Positions 43,927-53,700 of a stretch of 64,000 nucleotides of DNA are shown here, piece by piece. Positions within the stretch are counted from its first letter, which is position 1; each line of letters starts with the position of its first letter. The stretch is from Pelosinus baikalensis (lineage in GTDB: Bacteria > Bacillota > Negativicutes > DSM-13327): positions 1 through 64,000 of the forward strand of contig NZ_JAJHJB010000027.1 of assembly GCF_020819555.1 (NCBI RefSeq), in the 5' to 3' direction. Under the pieces are notes generated by a model that was given only the letters and a program-made list of their open reading frames with translations, ran no database searches and was not told where the DNA came from. The position numbers were made by a program, and so were the translations under genes.

Positions 43927-44555
43927 TAGGCCAGCACCTCCTCAATACGGGTGATTGCTTCTTTTGTAACAAACACTTTGTCATGATACAAAAGATCGTA
44001 TACATTTAAACTGCTGGAAGCCGGAATTGCTTTAACGCCAGGAATGTTACGAGCTGACTTTTCAACATTTTCTACAACTTCACCAGTAATAATTAAACTC
44101 TTTTTGTTTGCTGCATCAAAACCACTCAACATATTGATTACATTTTTAGTTTTTGGTGCATCAAAAGCAATGCTATCTACTACTACCAATTCTCCATCTT
44201 GAAGTTTTGCAGTTAAAGCAGATTTAATTGCCAAACGACGTTGTTTCCGTGGCATTCTGAATGCATAAGAACGTGGTTGCGGACCAAATGTAGTACCACC
44301 ACCTACCCAAATTGGGGAACGGGTACTACCAGCGCGCGCACGACCTGTGCCCTTTTGTTTCCAAGGCTTTCTACCGCCACCACGTACTAGACCTCTTGTT
44401 TTAGTTGAAGCTGTTCCTAAGCGTTGACTAGCAAGTTGCATTACTACAGCTTGATGCAGTACCGCTTCATTTACTTCCACACCAAAAACGCTATCATTTA
44501 ATTCTAATTCACCGGTTTTTGCTCCAGTGATATCATATACTGCTACTTTCGGCAT
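43926..44555 (-). CDS. rplD: 50S ribosomal protein uL4
   Basis: 209 residues from ATG at 44555 (MPKVAVYDITGAKTGELEL), placed after AAAGGAGGATGTGC; earlier in-frame starts lie ahead of that site. Tunnel loop GGGRKPWKQKGTGRARAGS present. In enterobacteria uL4 controls its operon; not shown here. Confidence 0.97.
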   Translation of the reverse strand: MPKVAVYDITGAKTGELELNDSVFGVEVNEAVLHQAVVMQLASQRLGTASTKTRGLVRGGGRKPWKQKGTGRARAGSTRSPIWVGGGTTFGPQPRSYAFRMPRKQRRLAIKSALTAKLQDGELVVVDSIAFDAPKTKNVINMLSGFDAANKKSLIITGEVVENVEKSARNIPGVKAIPASSSLNVYDLLYHDKVFVTKEAITRIEEVLA

Positions 44556-44633
44556 ATAGCACATCCTCCTTTCGTGGTCGAGGTTCAAGATTTGAAGTAA
44601 GTTACACTAACACCAAACCTAGAACCAACGAGA

Positions 44634-45275
44634 TTATTTCTTAGGCTTTACTGTATTCTTAATCATCATAAAGCTTCCTTTAGGACCAGGAATACCGCCT
44701 TTTATTAAAATTAAATTCCGTTCAGCATCGACTCTTACAACAGTCAAGCGCTGCACAGTAACTTTTTGATTACCCATACGGCCAGGTAGTTTTTTACCTT
44801 TAAATACTTTACCGCCGCCGCCGCTCATCCGAGGTCCCATGGAACCTGGCTCACGATGGGATTTAGAACCATGGGCCATCGGTCCACGTCTAAAGTTCCA
44901 GCGTTTGATAACACCAGCAAAACCTTTACCTTTTGCAGTACCAGTAACATCAACGATTTCACCTTCAGTGAATATATCCACGCCAATTTCTTGACCAATC
45001 GTATATTCAGATGCTTCAGTCAATCGAATTTCTTTGATCAGTTTAACAGGTTTTACACCCGCTTTGGCAAAATGACCTTTCATTGGGCTAGTAACTCTTT
45101 TATCTTTAACAGTGCCAAAACCCAATTGCACCGCATTGTAGCCATCATTTTCAACTGTTTTATTTTGTAGTACAACACTATTGCCTGCTTCAATTACAGT
45201 AACAGGAACCAATTTACCATCTTGCGTAAAAATTTGTGTCATACCAAGTTTTTTACCTAAAATTCCTTTAGCCAT
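44634..45275 (-). CDS. rplC: 50S ribosomal protein uL3
   Basis: 213 residues, MAKGILGKKLGMTQIFTQDG and the GHRGPMAHGSKSHR-like loop (here RRGPMAHGSKSHREPGS). Reaches the peptidyl transferase centre. Confidence 0.98.
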   Translation of the reverse strand: MAKGILGKKLGMTQIFTQDGKLVPVTVIEAGNSVVLQNKTVENDGYNAVQLGFGTVKDKRVTSPMKGHFAKAGVKPVKLIKEIRLTEASEYTIGQEIGVDIFTEGEIVDVTGTAKGKGFAGVIKRWNFRRGPMAHGSKSHREPGSMGPRMSGGGGKVFKGKKLPGRMGNQKVTVQRLTVVRVDAERNLILIKGGIPGPKGSFMMIKNTVKPKK

Positions 45276-45289
45276 TATTACACCTCCTC

Positions 45290-45601
45290 CTACAGCTTGA
45301 TTTCAATGTCGACACCAGCCGGAAGATCCAGACGCATTAACGCATCAACGGTCTTGGAAGTCGGCTCAAGAATGTCAATCAGACGTTTGTGGGTACGCAT
45401 TTCAAATTGTTCCCGGGAATCTTTATTGACATGTGGTGAACGCAGGACAGTGAAAATATTTTTCTCCGTAGGAAGTGGAATTGGCCCGGAAACCATTGCA
45501 CCTGTTCTTTTTGCAGTGTCCACTATTTTAACCGCACTTTGATCCAGTGCTTTATGATCATATGCTTTAAGACGAATTCTGATTTTTTGTTGTTTAGCCA
45601 T
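45290..45601 (-). CDS. rpsJ: 30S ribosomal protein uS10
   Basis: 103 residues, KIRIRLKAYDHKALDQSA and SPHVNKDSREQFEMRTHKR. First gene of the S10 cluster; also the NusE partner in antitermination complexes. Confidence 0.98.
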   Translation of the reverse strand: MAKQQKIRIRLKAYDHKALDQSAVKIVDTAKRTGAMVSGPIPLPTEKNIFTVLRSPHVNKDSREQFEMRTHKRLIDILEPTSKTVDALMRLDLPAGVDIEIKL

Positions 45602-45644
45602 TGTATTTCCTCCTTATCGCCCAGTTTCTAGAACGGACATTCTC

Positions 45645-45684
45645 CGTGAAAATTCCCCCCGCACCTTGCAGGCAACCTTTCACG
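45645..45684 (-). promoter_or_regulatory. structured leader upstream of rpsJ
   Basis: In the transcript CGTGAAA and TTTCACG form a 7-pair stem (45684-45645) enclosing a G-rich loop. It lies about 45 nt before the rpsJ start. Ribosomal-protein leaders are common in front of S10 operons; the ligand is not known from this sequence. Confidence 0.5.
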
Positions 45685-45719
45685 TCATCGCATGTTTGTA
45701 AAAAAATCTAAACCATTTT

Positions 45720-45751
45720 GATTGGGGCGACTACTGTCAGCCGCCCCAATC
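45720..45751 (-). terminator. hairpin after the first tuf
   Basis: GATTGGGGCG and CGCCCCAATC form a perfect 10-pair stem, 7 bp after the tuf stop. A T-run appears only about 14 nt further on in the transcript, so it may be a leaky terminator or RNA-stability element between tuf and rpsJ. Confidence 0.6.
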
Positions 45752-45757
45752 ATTTTC

Positions 45758-46960
45758 TTACGCTTCAATCGCAGTAACTACGCCAGCGCCAACAGTACGG
45801 CCACCTTCGCGAATCGCGAAACGTAAACCTTCTTCAAGTGCAATTGGAGTGATAAGCTCAATCGACATTTGAATGTTGTCACCAGGCATAACCATTTCTA
45901 CACCTTCTGGCAGATTTACTACACCAGTAACGTCTGTTGTACGGAAGTAGAATTGTGGACGATAGTTGGTAAAGAACGGAGTATGACGACCGCCTTCTTC
46001 TTTAGACAGTACATATACTTCTGCTTTGTACTTCGTGTGTTGGATGATAGAACCAGGTTTAGCCAATACTTGACCGCGCTCGATATCTTTACGTTCAACA
46101 CCACGAAGAAGTGCACCAATGTTATCTCCTGCTACTGCAGAATCCAAAAGTTTACGGAACATTTCTACCCCGGTTACTACTACAGTTCTAGGTTTTTCAG
46201 TCATACCAACGATTTCAATGTTGTCGCCAACTTTGATTTCACCACGTTCTACACGGCCAGTAGCAACTGTCCCACGACCAGTAATGGTGAATACGTCTTC
46301 AACAGGCATTAAGAAAGGTTTGTCTGTTGCACGTACTGGAGTTGGAATGTACTCATCTACTTTATCCATCAGATCAAATATTTTTCCGCACCATTTGCAT
46401 TCGCGACTTGCGCAACCGCAGTTAAGCGCTTGTACAGCGGAACCACACACTACAGGAATATCATCACCAGGGAATTCATAGCTGGAAAGAAGTTCACGAA
46501 CTTCCATTTCAACCAATTCGATTAATTCATCATCATCAACCAAGTCAGCTTTGTTCAAGAACACTACCATGGAAGGTACGCCTACTTGACGAGACAATAG
46601 AATGTGTTCACGAGTTTGTGGCATAGGACCATCTGCAGCACTTACTACTAGAATCGCCCCATCCATTTGTGCAGCACCAGTGATCATGTTTTTTACATAG
46701 TCAGCATGGCCTGGGCAGTCAACGTGAGCATAGTGACGTTTTTCAGTCTCATACTCTACGTGAGCTGTATTAATCGTAATACCACGTTCTCTTTCTTCTG
46801 GAGCTTTATCGATCATGTCATATGCCATGAATTCTCCGCCACCATGTTTCGAAAGAGTCATGGTAATTGCAGCTGTTAAGGAAGTCTTACCATGATCCAC
46901 GTGACCAATTGTCCCAATGTTAATATGTGGTTTATTTCTTTCAAACTTTTTCTTTGCCAT
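45758..46960 (-). CDS. tuf: elongation factor Tu, copy 1
   Basis: 400 residues. GTPase motifs GHVDHGKTS (19-27), DCPGH (81-85), NKADLVDD; delivers aminoacyl-tRNA to the ribosome. Unusual: after the G5 region CGSAVQAL there is a Cys-rich stretch with C181, C183, C188 and C191 (CxC-x4-CxxC), plus C172, where most EF-Tu proteins have GDAEW-like residues. It lies 15 bp after fusA, the classic str arrangement, and is nearly identical at DNA level to copy 2. Confidence 0.98.
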   Translation of the reverse strand: MAKKKFERNKPHINIGTIGHVDHGKTSLTAAITMTLSKHGGGEFMAYDMIDKAPEERERGITINTAHVEYETEKRHYAHVDCPGHADYVKNMITGAAQMDGAILVVSAADGPMPQTREHILLSRQVGVPSMVVFLNKADLVDDDELIELVEMEVRELLSSYEFPGDDIPVVCGSAVQALNCGCASRECKWCGKIFDLMDKVDEYIPTPVRATDKPFLMPVEDVFTITGRGTVATGRVERGEIKVGDNIEIVGMTEKPRTVVVTGVEMFRKLLDSAVAGDNIGALLRGVERKDIERGQVLAKPGSIIQHTKYKAEVYVLSKEEGGRHTPFFTNYRPQFYFRTTDVTGVVNLPEGVEMVMPGDNIQMSIELITPIALEEGLRFAIREGGRTVGAGVVTAIEA

Positions 46961-46975
46961 TGTATTTTTGCCTCC

Positions 46976-49060
46976 TTATTTCTCTACGCCTTTTACTTTG
47001 GCGATAATCGCATCCGCAATACTTTTTGGTACTTCATCATAATGAGCAAAACTCATTGTGTAGTTACCGCGTCCTTGGGTTTTTGAACGTAAATCAGTTA
47101 CATAACCGAACATTTCAGCCAGTGGTACAAAGGATTTAATGGATTGGGAACCATTATTGGCTTCCATACCTTCAATACGTCCACGACGTGAGTTCAAATC
47201 ACCAATTACGTCACCCATATATTCTTCTGGTACAGTAACTTCTACCTTCATGTAAGGTTCCAAGATTACAGCACCCGCTTTCGCACAACCAGCTTTAAAG
47301 CCCATTGAGCCAGCTATTTTAAACGCCATTTCAGAAGAGTCAACATCATGGTAGGAACCTTCAATAACGGTTACTTTTACATCTACCATAGGGTAACCAG
47401 CTAAAACGCCGTTATCCATAGCTTCTTTACAACCTGCACCGATTGGCGCAATGTATTCTCTCGGAATGGAACCACCAACAACTTTACTTTCGAAAATAAA
47501 GCCTTGACCAGGTTCAAGAGGTTCGATTTCCAGCCAGCAATGACCGTATTGACCACGACCACCTGACTGACGAACAAATTTACCTTCAGATTTTACTTTT
47601 TTGCGGATGGTTTCACGATATGCAACTTGCGGCTTACCTACGCTGCAATCCACTTTGAATTCTCTGAGCATCCGGTCAACGATAATCTCTAAATGTAATT
47701 CACCAACGCCACCAATAATAGTTTGACCTGATTCCTGATTCGTGCTCACACTGAACGTAGGATCTTCTTCCGCCAAGCGCTGCAGTGCAATACCCATTTT
47801 TTCTTGGTCAGCTTTGGTTTTCGGTTCTACCGCTACGTGAATAACAGGTTCAGGGAAAACCATGGATTCAAGAATAATTTGATTTTTATCATCACAGAGA
47901 GTATCACCAGTTGTTGTATCTTTCAATCCAACAGCAGCAGCAATATCACCTGAGTATACTCTTTCAATTTCCTCACGGTGATTAGCATGCATTTGCAGGA
48001 TACGTCCAATACGTTCTTTCTTACCTTTGGTCGAATTATATACATAAGACCCGGAAGAAAGTTCCCCAGAGTATACCCGGAAGAATGCTAGTTTACCAAC
48101 ATAAGGATCAGCCATAATCTTGAAAGCTAAAGCTGAAAACGGCAAGCTATCATCTGCTGCACGTTCGTCTTCTACCTCTGTATCAGGGTTGATACCTTTA
48201 ATCGCTGGAACATCAATAGGTGCCGGCATATATGCAACAACTGCATCCAATAAAGGCTGCACACCTTTGTTTTTGTAAGAAGAACCACACAATACTGGAG
48301 TCATTTTGCAAGCAATCGTTGCTTTACGAATCCCAGCTACAATTTCTTCTAACGTAAATTCTTCACCCTCAAGATATTTCATCATGAGTTCATCGTCGCT
48401 TTCTGCCACAGCATCTAAAAGACCTTGACGGTATTCAGCAACATGTTCTTGCATATCTTCTGGAATCTCAGCAGCTTCACTAAATTTACCAAGGTCATCG
48501 GTGTAAACGACGGCTTTCATTTGCACCAAGTCTACATACCCTTTGAATCCACTTTCCAATCCAATTGGCAGTTGAACAGGCACTGCATTTGCACCTAAAC
48601 GACTTTTTATCATATCGACAACTCGGTAAAAGTCAGCACCAAGAATATCCATTTTATTAACGTATGCCATACGAGGCACACCATATTTATCAGCTTGACG
48701 CCAAACAGTTTCTGATTGCGGTTCTACGCCACCTTTAGCGCAAAATACAGCTACAGCTCCGTCTAACACTCTGAGCGAGCGTTCTACCTCTACGGTAAAG
48801 TCCACGTGTCCTGGTGTGTCAATGATATTAATACGATGTCCAGACCATTCACAAGTTGTAGCTGCAGAAGTAATTGTAATACCCCGCTCTTGTTCTTGTA
48901 CCATCCAGTCCATTGTCGCAGCGCCTTCATGCACTTCCCCAATCTTGTGTACCTTGCCAGTATAAAACAGTATACGTTCAGTCGTAGTGGTTTTGCCAGC
49001 GTCAATATGTGCCATAATACCGATATTTCTAGTATTATTAAGCGAGAATTTTCTGGCCAC
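46976..49060 (-). CDS. fusA: elongation factor G
   Basis: 694 residues from GTG at 49060 (ARKFSLNNTRNIGIMAHID), 8 nt after AAGGAG. Two earlier in-frame starts overlap or touch the ribosome site. P-loop AHIDAGKTT, switch II DTPGHVDF, NKMD. Drives translocation. 15 bp before tuf. Confidence 0.97.
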   Translation of the reverse strand: MARKFSLNNTRNIGIMAHIDAGKTTTTERILFYTGKVHKIGEVHEGAATMDWMVQEQERGITITSAATTCEWSGHRINIIDTPGHVDFTVEVERSLRVLDGAVAVFCAKGGVEPQSETVWRQADKYGVPRMAYVNKMDILGADFYRVVDMIKSRLGANAVPVQLPIGLESGFKGYVDLVQMKAVVYTDDLGKFSEAAEIPEDMQEHVAEYRQGLLDAVAESDDELMMKYLEGEEFTLEEIVAGIRKATIACKMTPVLCGSSYKNKGVQPLLDAVVAYMPAPIDVPAIKGINPDTEVEDERAADDSLPFSALAFKIMADPYVGKLAFFRVYSGELSSGSYVYNSTKGKKERIGRILQMHANHREEIERVYSGDIAAAVGLKDTTTGDTLCDDKNQIILESMVFPEPVIHVAVEPKTKADQEKMGIALQRLAEEDPTFSVSTNQESGQTIIGGVGELHLEIIVDRMLREFKVDCSVGKPQVAYRETIRKKVKSEGKFVRQSGGRGQYGHCWLEIEPLEPGQGFIFESKVVGGSIPREYIAPIGAGCKEAMDNGVLAGYPMVDVKVTVIEGSYHDVDSSEMAFKIAGSMGFKAGCAKAGAVILEPYMKVEVTVPEEYMGDVIGDLNSRRGRIEGMEANNGSQSIKSFVPLAEMFGYVTDLRSKTQGRGNYTMSFAHYDEVPKSIADAIIAKVKGVEK

Positions 49061-49098
49061 TATCATCACTCCTTACTGTTTAAGAAAACCTTAAAATC

Positions 49099-49569
49099 TT
49101 ACCAACGATAATGTGCAAAAGCTTTATTAGCTTCAGCCATTTTATGTGTATCTTCTTTTTTCTTAATTGTTGCGCCAGTATTATTGGATGCATCAATTAA
49201 TTCAGCTGCCAATCTCTCACGCATGGTTTTTTCACCGCGTAGTCTTGAGTAATTCACCAACCAGCGAATTCCAAGTGACAAACGACGATCCGCACGTACT
49301 TCAATCGGCACTTGATAGTTTGCACCACCAACACGGCGAGCACGTACTTCCAAAACTGGCATAACATTCTTCATTGCTGTTTCAAAAACCTCTAACGGAT
49401 CTTTGCCGGTTTTAGCCCGGATAATATCAAATGCATCATATACAATATTTTCAGCAACACTTTTCTTGCCATCTAGCATTACTTTATTTACAAATCGAGT
49501 AACAATTTTAGAATTGTATACCGGATCTTGCAATACGTCGCGTTTTGTAACAGGTCCTTTTCTTGGCAT
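49099..49569 (-). CDS. rpsG: 30S ribosomal protein uS7
   Basis: 156 residues, MPRKGPVTKRDVLQDPVYN and RRVGGANYQVPIEVR. Primary binder of the 16S 3' domain. In the str operon after rpsL. Confidence 0.98.
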   Translation of the reverse strand: MPRKGPVTKRDVLQDPVYNSKIVTRFVNKVMLDGKKSVAENIVYDAFDIIRAKTGKDPLEVFETAMKNVMPVLEVRARRVGGANYQVPIEVRADRRLSLGIRWLVNYSRLRGEKTMRERLAAELIDASNNTGATIKKKEDTHKMAEANKAFAHYRW

Positions 49570-49606
49570 ATTGTCCCCTCCTTTTCCAGGGTTATCTAAT
49601 TAATTT

Positions 49607-49981
49607 TTACTTTTTCGCACGTTTAGTACCATATTTCGATCTACCTTGACTACGTTTTTGCACACCAGCAGTGTCTAATGCACCACGAACAATGTGATAA
49701 CGTACGCCCGGTAAATCCTTGATTCTACCACCTCTGATAAGCACAACACTATGTTCTTGCAAGTTATGACCGATACCAGGGATATAGGCAGTAACTTCAA
49801 TACCATTTGTTAAACGTACCCTCGCTACTTTACGAAGTGCAGAGTTTGGTTTTTTAGGAGTAGTTGTATATACTCTCGTACACACACCACGCTTTTGCGG
49901 AGATTCCTTCAAAGCAGGCGCAGTAGATTTTTCTATAAGCGACTCTCTACCTTTACGTACTAATTGATTAATTGTTGGCAT
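49607..49981 (-). CDS. rpsL: 30S ribosomal protein uS12
   Basis: 124 residues, MPTINQLVRKGRESLIEKS. The streptomycin-related loop TTPKKPNSALRKVARVRL keeps the wild-type Lys. Decoding-centre protein. Confidence 0.98.
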   Translation of the reverse strand: MPTINQLVRKGRESLIEKSTAPALKESPQKRGVCTRVYTTTPKKPNSALRKVARVRLTNGIEVTAYIPGIGHNLQEHSVVLIRGGRIKDLPGVRYHIVRGALDTAGVQKRSQGRSKYGTKRAKK

Positions 49982-50076
49982 TCAATACACCCCCTTCCAA
50001 ATTATCTTAGAATGATTATATAAAAATTTCACCTCAAATTTATGAGTTTAAGGCAAAACATTTAACATGGTTGCGT

Positions 50077-50322
50077 TTATTTCAAAACCGCTACTGCTGC
50101 TGCACCAACTTCAATGCCACAAGCACTTCCTAATTCCGCCATAGTAAGCGTCACTTCTACTGCCACATTTTTGCGTTCACACAACGTTCGCAGAGTTTCT
50201 ACAAATCGTTGTTCAGCATCTTGAGCAATATATACAACTTGCACCAGCTCTTTTTCAACCGCTTTGGTGACTTGCTTGACACCAACTATTTTTTTAGCAA
50301 TCTTCAGCTTCTCGAGCGACAT
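50077..50322 (-). CDS. L7Ae-like ribosomal protein (RplGB/YbxF type)
   Basis: 81 residues from ATG at 50322 (MSLEKLKIAKKIVGVKQVTK) after AAGGGAGTG. L7Ae fold with VVYIAQDAEQRFVETL and a Gly/Ala-rich end. In Firmicutes this kink-turn RNA binder lies between rpoC and rpsL; function only partly known. Confidence 0.88.
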   Translation of the reverse strand: MSLEKLKIAKKIVGVKQVTKAVEKELVQVVYIAQDAEQRFVETLRTLCERKNVAVEVTLTMAELGSACGIEVGAAAVAVLK

Positions 50323-50630
50323 ACTGTTCACTCCCTTACTTAGCAAACCAGTCATTTCTCACTGGCCCTCTAATATATTATCATTACCCAAAGGCAATGT
50401 CAACAAACATATCTCAATAAATTCATATTTTCTCTATATTTGCAGGCTTTTTTTATGACCACGCTACCAGGTGTATCATTTTTTCCGTATTCTGTAATTT
50501 TTTTAGATAAAAATATTAAATTTACTGCTAGCCGAAGGTAATTATATCACTTTCCAAACTTTTGTCAAAGAATTTTCATAACCTAAATTTATGAAAATTC
50601 TTACGTATTCTTTAAAACATACAAAAAAAA
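50323..50630. other. AT-rich spacer between rpoC and the L7Ae-like gene
   Basis: No gene, and no strong promoter or hairpin that I can support. It may hold the start of the str operon transcript. Confidence 0.5.
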
Positions 50631-50714
50631 TTGAACCACAAAGGCGCAAAGGACACAAAGGGGTTTTATTTATATTGTGTGCCGCTGCAGCGGCATTGTG
50701 CTTTTGTGGTTCAA
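50631..50714. repeat. interspersed inverted repeat, copy 5
   Basis: 84 bp with perfect 12-bp ends TTGAACCACAAA and TTTGTGGTTCAA, the shared inner GGCGCAAAGGACACAAAG, and a central perfect palindrome GCCGCTGCAGCGGC. Cleanest copy in the window. It lies between rpoC and the L7Ae-like gene. Confidence 0.9.
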
Positions 50715-50738
50715 GGATTCTTTTTATGACCTACGTAA

Positions 50739-50775
50739 AAAAGAGGAACTTGATTAAGTACCAAGTTCCTCTTTT
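50739..50775 (-). terminator. terminator of the rpoBC operon
   Basis: AAAAGAGGAACTTG and CAAGTTCCTCTTTT, 9-nt loop, then a T-run in the transcript. It starts 2 nt after the rpoC stop. Confidence 0.93.
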
Positions 50776-50777
50776 CA

Positions 50778-53700
50778 TTACTCTACTTTTACACTTTTTG
50801 TATAAGTCAGCTTAATGTTTCGATAACGACTCATACCAGTACCTGCTGGTATTAGCTTACCGATAATAACATTTTCTTTAAGACCCAGCAACGGATCAAT
50901 TTTACCTTTAATCGCAGCCTCGGTAAGTACACGAGTTGTTTCCTGGAAGGATGCTGCTGATAAGAAGGAGTCTGTCGCCAATGATGCTTTTGTAATACCA
51001 AGTAGGATAGGACGTGCCACAGATGGCTCACCGCCTGCTTCAATTGCCTTGGCATTTTCTTCTTCAAAGGTATTAGTATCAATATATTCACCCGGTAAAA
51101 GTTCAGTATCACCAGATTCCTCCGTTTTCACTTTATGGAGCATCTGCCTTACAATTACTTCGATGTGTTTATCATTAATTTCAACACCCTGAGATTTGTA
51201 TACTTTTTGCACTTCATATACTAAATATCGTTGCGTAGCTTGAATACCGCATACACGTAAAATATCATGTGGATTTACAGAACCTTCTGTTAGACGGTCA
51301 CCTGCAATAATTTGCTGTCCATCACGAACAATAATACGTGCACCATAAGGAATAGGATATATACGCTCCTCACCTGCGGCAGGTACTACTGTAATCTTAC
51401 GCATACCTTTTACTTCTTTTGTGTCAACAGTAGCTACACCATCGATTTCTGTAATAATGGCTTGACGTTTTGGCTTACGAGCTTCAAACAGCTCTTCAAC
51501 CCTTGGCAAACCTTGTGTAATATCATCGCCGGCAACACCGCCCGTATGGAAAGTACGCATAGTAAGCTGTGTCCCAGGTTCTCCGATGGATTGAGCTGCA
51601 ATGATACCTACAGCTTCCCCTACATCTACAGCATGACCAGATGCTAGATTCCGGCCGTAACATTTAATACATACACCATATTGTGATTTACATGTAAGTA
51701 CAGAACGAATCGATACTTTCTCACGGATGGCTACAATGCGATCTGCCAGTAGTTCACTAATCGTATCATTGATTTTTACAATGACTTCGCCAGTCTTAGG
51801 ATCAACAATATCTTCGGCAACAAAACGACCTACAATACGATCTTTCAGCGATTCAATCACGCCAGTTCCTTCTGTAATCGCCTCAACCTCAATGCCCTTA
51901 ATACTGTTGTTGCGTACTTTTACTTCCCGCACATCACTTACTAAAACAGCTTCAATCGCTTCTTCGGTAAGAGGTGTCTCGGCAGCAACAATTTCTACGC
52001 CTTGGCTGTCTTTAATAGCATTGGTAGTGTTTTTACCCAACATTTCACGTACCATAGCATTTTTCAGAAGTTCGCGCATTTTTTCTTCCGGTGCACCTAA
52101 TACAATAGTCTCATTGGATGCAGAAGCATTAATATCTTCTTCCGTAGTTGTTGATACACCGCGCACCATAATTTCCGGTACTCCATGTTCACCAATAATA
52201 CGCAAGTTATCATCAGCAAGAACTGTAGAACGAGGAATCAAGATGTCTGTTGTTTTCGGATCAAGAACATCTTCGGCTAAGACTCTTCCTAACAGTGTAT
52301 CTCTAAGCACCTCAATTGCACCTGTACTGGATTTCGCCAATCGCGCCCGTTCACGGATCAGGTTAATTCCTACAACATCACAGTCCTCTTCACGAACAAT
52401 AACATCTTGAGATACGTCAACCAAACGACGTGTCAAATATCCAGAATCGGCAGTTCTAAGTGCAGTATCGGCCAAACCTTTACGAGCACCATGAGTAGAA
52501 ATAAAATACTCAAGAACCGTCAAACCTTCACGGAAGTTTGCCTTAATCGGACGGTCAATAATCCGGCCTGATGGATCAGCCATGAGCCCACGCATACCTG
52601 CCAACTGACGAATCTGTTGGATGTTACCACGAGCACCAGAGTTAGCCATCATATAAATCGGGTTAAAGCGATCCAGATTATTCATCATGGCTAAAGTAAC
52701 ATCATCTGTTGCTTTTGTCCATAATTCAATGGTTTTCTTATATCGTTCATCTTCCGTAATCAAACCACGGCGATATTGTTTATCAACAGTATCAACTCGG
52801 CCCTCAGTAGTCGCTAAGATTTCCTTCTTTTCAGGCGGTATATTGATATCAGCAATGGCTACAGTCATACCTGCACGACAAGCAAAAGCATAACCTAATC
52901 TTTTAACATTATCAATTACTACAGCCGTTTTAGAGTTACCAAATTGGCGATACGTCTCAGCTACCAATTTGCCAAGCTCTTTTTTATCCATCATAATACC
53001 TAAATGCCATTCGCCATCTTTTTGGAAGAAATAGCGGATTTCTTCAGGTAAGCTTTCGTTGAAAATCAAACGCCCCATGGTAGTAGTTACCAAACCATAC
53101 TTTGGAAAACGTACTTTAATTATGGCATGAAGGGACAACTCTTTTTGATGATAAGCAAGTAATGCTTCGTTAATGTCACACATCATCTTACCTTCACCGA
53201 TATCGCCCTCTTTTTCCATGGTAAGATAATATGCTCCTAGAACCATATCTTGGGTCGGTGTTACTACCGGTTTACCGTCTTTAGTTGATAAGATATTATG
53301 AGCAGCTAACATCAACATACGAGCTTCTGACTGGGCTTCTGCCGATAAAGGCACATGGACAGCCATTTGGTCACCATCAAAATCCGCGTTATATGCTGTA
53401 CATACTAGAGGATGAAGTTTTATAGCGCGACCTTCAGACAGCACTGGTTCAAAAGCCTGAATACCTAATCTATGTAAGGTAGGAGCACGATTTAAAAGCA
53501 CTGGATGCTCTTTAATAACTTCTTCCAATACATCCCAAACTTCCGGGCGCACTCGTTCGACCATACGTTTAGCACTCTTAATGTTATGGGCATGACCAGC
53601 ATTCACTAGTTTTTTCATAACAAAAGGTTTAAACAATTCTAATGCCATTTCTTTTGGCAAACCGCATTGATGCAATTTCAGTTCAGGTCCAACAACGATA

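Noticed and set aside
51727..52410. 227-codon plus-strand open frame opposite rpoC
   Set aside because: It lies fully inside rpoC, has no ribosome site, and its Ser/Thr/Ile-rich product is a typical antisense shadow.
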